Shown: positions 62,745-64,000 of the stretch, in pieces
Layout of the letters: each line of letters starts with the position of its first letter
How positions within the stretch are numbered: the stretch's first letter is position 1
NCBI GenBank assembly: GCA_963849605.1
Contig: CAWKHX010000002.1
Coordinates: forward strand, 372,001-436,000
Source: DASPHG01 sp963849605
Lineage (GTDB): Bacteria > Actinomycetota > Thermoleophilia > Solirubrobacterales > Thermoleophilaceae
Reading direction: 5' to 3'
DNA: 64,000 nucleotides
Position numbers and translations under genes: made by a program
Notes under the pieces: generated by a model
Told to the model about the DNA's origin: nothing
Seen by the model: only the letters and a program-made list of their open reading frames with translations
The model's database searches: none

Positions 62745-64000
62745 ATGAATCCGCGGGGCGCGGGGGGCGCGGAGGGCCGACCGGCGGGATCGGCTGGCGT
62801 CGCCGCGCCCGTAGAGGGCGTCAAGAATGTCGTGCGGCTCGAGTCGGGCTCCAGTCCCGGCCCGGCGGGTGCTGAGGAGGTGCTCGAGCGCCTGGCCCGT
62901 GCCGGGCAGTTCCGGGACGAGGAGAGCGCCGAGCACGTGGAACGGGTGAGCCGGACCTGCGCTCTCATCGCTCGCGAGCTTGGCTGGGAGGGACCGGGGT
63001 GTGGCGGGCTCAGGGTCGCTGCCGCGATGCACGACATCGGCAAGGTCGGCGTGCCCGATGCGATCCTGCAGAAGCCGGGCACCCTCTCGCCGGACGAGCG
63101 ACGCGTGGTCGAAGCGCACACGCAGATCGGGTACGAGATCCTCGCGGGCTCCGACAACCCGGTGCTGGAGCTCGCCGCTACCGTCGCGCTGACTCACCAC
63201 GAGCGGTTCGACGGCGAGGGGTATCCGCGCGGGCTGACGGCGAATGAGATCCCTGAGGCCGGGCGGATCACGGCCGTCGCGGACGTCTTCGACGCTCTCA
63301 CGAACAACAGGGCGTACCGGAGCGCATTCAGCATCCCAGAGGGTCTCGAAAAGATTCGCGCTGGGCGAGGCAGTCACTTCGACCCCGCCGTGGTGGACGC
63401 CTTCGAGGCGGCGCTTCCGGAGATCGAAGCCGTACGCGAGCTCTATCCGGATGCTCCGGACGCCGGAAGCGCGAATCCGATCTTCGTCAGCCCTGAGCGG
63501 CCTATTCGCACGCTGATCGCCATCCCTCACGGGGCGGTCGCGCGCGGACTCGAGCTGCTCCTTCGAGGGGAGGGCATCGAGGTCGCAGGCAGCGCGGATT
63601 CCGCTGATGTCGCCGAGGCGCTCCTGGCGCGCCGACCCGTCGACGTCGTCGTCCTCGACCCCGCCGTCAACCGCGAGGACGCGAACCGGGTCGCCCAGAC
63701 GGCGAAGAGCTGCGGCGCAGCGGTTTTGCTGTACACGAGCGCGTCGACGGCCCCGCTCGGCGTCGCGGACGCCGCCGGGACGGTGGCCGCAGAGGGGACG
63801 CCGGCCGAGTTCGTGACCGCGATCCGCACCGTCGCGCGCGGCGAGACGTACACGGACCCGCGACTCTCACCCGGCGGCACCGACGATGCGCGCGCGACGG
63901 CGGCAACGCTCACGACCCGCGAGCGCGAGGTGTGCACGCTCCTCGCCACGGGACTCAGCGGAGAGGAGATCGCGGAGAGGCTCTTTCTCTCCGCCGAGAC
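62745..64000 (+). CDS. HD-GYP domain / receiver-like / LuxR-HTH fusion, cut by window edge
   Basis: ATG at 62745, open to the edge (418+ codons). HD-GYP c-di-GMP phosphodiesterase domain about residues 30-225 with AAMHDIGKVGVPD (about 96), VEAHTQIGYEIL, THHERFDGEGYPRGL (His pair and GYP, about 150-160) and AVADVFDALTNNRAYR. Then a receiver-like fold (about 240-350: LIAIPHGAVARGLELLL, VDVVVLDPAVNRED) and the start of a LuxR HTH (LTTREREVCTLLATG, about 388 on). HD-GYP usually follows a receiver; here it precedes one and ends in a DNA-binding domain, so c-di-GMP turnover and transcription may be coupled. Confidence 0.82.
   Translation, partial: MNPRGAGGAEGRPAGSAGVAAPVEGVKNVVRLESGSSPGPAGAEEVLERLARAGQFRDEESAEHVERVSRTCALIARELGWEGPGCGGLRVAAAMHDIGKVGVPDAILQKPGTLSPDERRVVEAHTQIGYEILAGSDNPVLELAATVALTHHERFDGEGYPRGLTANEIPEAGRITAVADVFDALTNNRAYRSAFSIPEGLEKIRAGRGSHFDPAVVDAFEAALPEIEAVRELYPDAPDAGSANPIFVSPERPIRTLIAIPHGAVARGLELLLRGEGIEVAGSADSADVAEALLARRPVDVVVLDPAVNREDANRVAQTAKSCGAAVLLYTSASTAPLGVADAAGTVAAEGTPAEFVTAIRTVARGETYTDPRLSPGGTDDARATAATLTTREREVCTLLATGLSGEEIAERLFLSAE

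Overview
The window is high-GC DNA with dense genes and frequent GTG starts. The gene families and the order mreBCD-PBP2 / maf / ndk / folC / valS / clpX / clpP / tig point to an actinomycete, most likely class Thermoleophilia (Solirubrobacterales or a relative). That placement is inferred from protein families, not from a marker-gene tree. I see no rRNA, tRNA, CRISPR array, insertion sequence or prophage.

Layout. (1) 1-14 kb is a minus-strand housekeeping run: PBP2 (cut at the left edge), mreD, mreC, mreB, maf, ndk, a membrane zinc-ribbon protein, a 38-aa membrane peptide, folC, valS, a metallo-beta-lactamase-fold hydrolase, clpX, clpP and tig. A plus-strand saccharopine-dehydrogenase-like gene is wedged between clpP and tig. 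(2) 14-26 kb is mixed: a structured leader before two tandem secreted paralogues, an MBL hydrolase, RNase D, an NlpC/P60-like lipoprotein, a lone receiver, a cNMP-binding protein, asnB, a reductase-type SDR, a ceramidase-like secreted protein, a crotonase, a small secreted protein and a cupin. (3) 26-36 kb holds folE, a DUF4389 protein, then a redox/stress block: universal stress protein, copper nitrite reductase (all copper ligands present), two paralogous FAD/NAD(P) oxidoreductases, a GAF-GAF histidine kinase with a NarL-type regulator, a ZIP transporter and a VTT-like membrane protein. (4) 36-42 kb: a TreT-like trehalose synthase, a cupin, an SOS-controlled dinB and an MMPL transporter. (5) 42-46 kb: a nine-TM protein with presenilin/signal-peptide-peptidase motifs, divergent from an operon of a small membrane-anchored protein, an HTTM (gamma-carboxylase-like) protein, an alpha/alpha-toroid protein and a MarC-like protein. 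(6) 46-55 kb: fdhD with a YdeP-type molybdoenzyme, a trypsin/PDZ protease, a P450, a large ATP-binding LuxR regulator and an APH-like kinase. (7) 55-64 kb: a DUF6351 protein, a DUF4097 protein, several small proteins, a PAS-LuxR regulator and an HD-GYP/receiver-like/LuxR fusion cut by the right edge.

Sequence quality matters here. At least eight conserved genes (folC, valS, asnB, ZIP, one FAD oxidoreductase, HTTM, MarC-like, APH) carry single-base indels, mostly +1 insertions, that break otherwise intact frames. I treat these as probable consensus errors and give approximate shift positions. The most interesting items are the candidate bacterial presenilin/SPP-like protease with its divergent HTTM-toroid operon, the NirK redox/sensor block, the LexA box overlapping the dinB start, the structured leader at 14.1-14.3 kb, and several very small genes.
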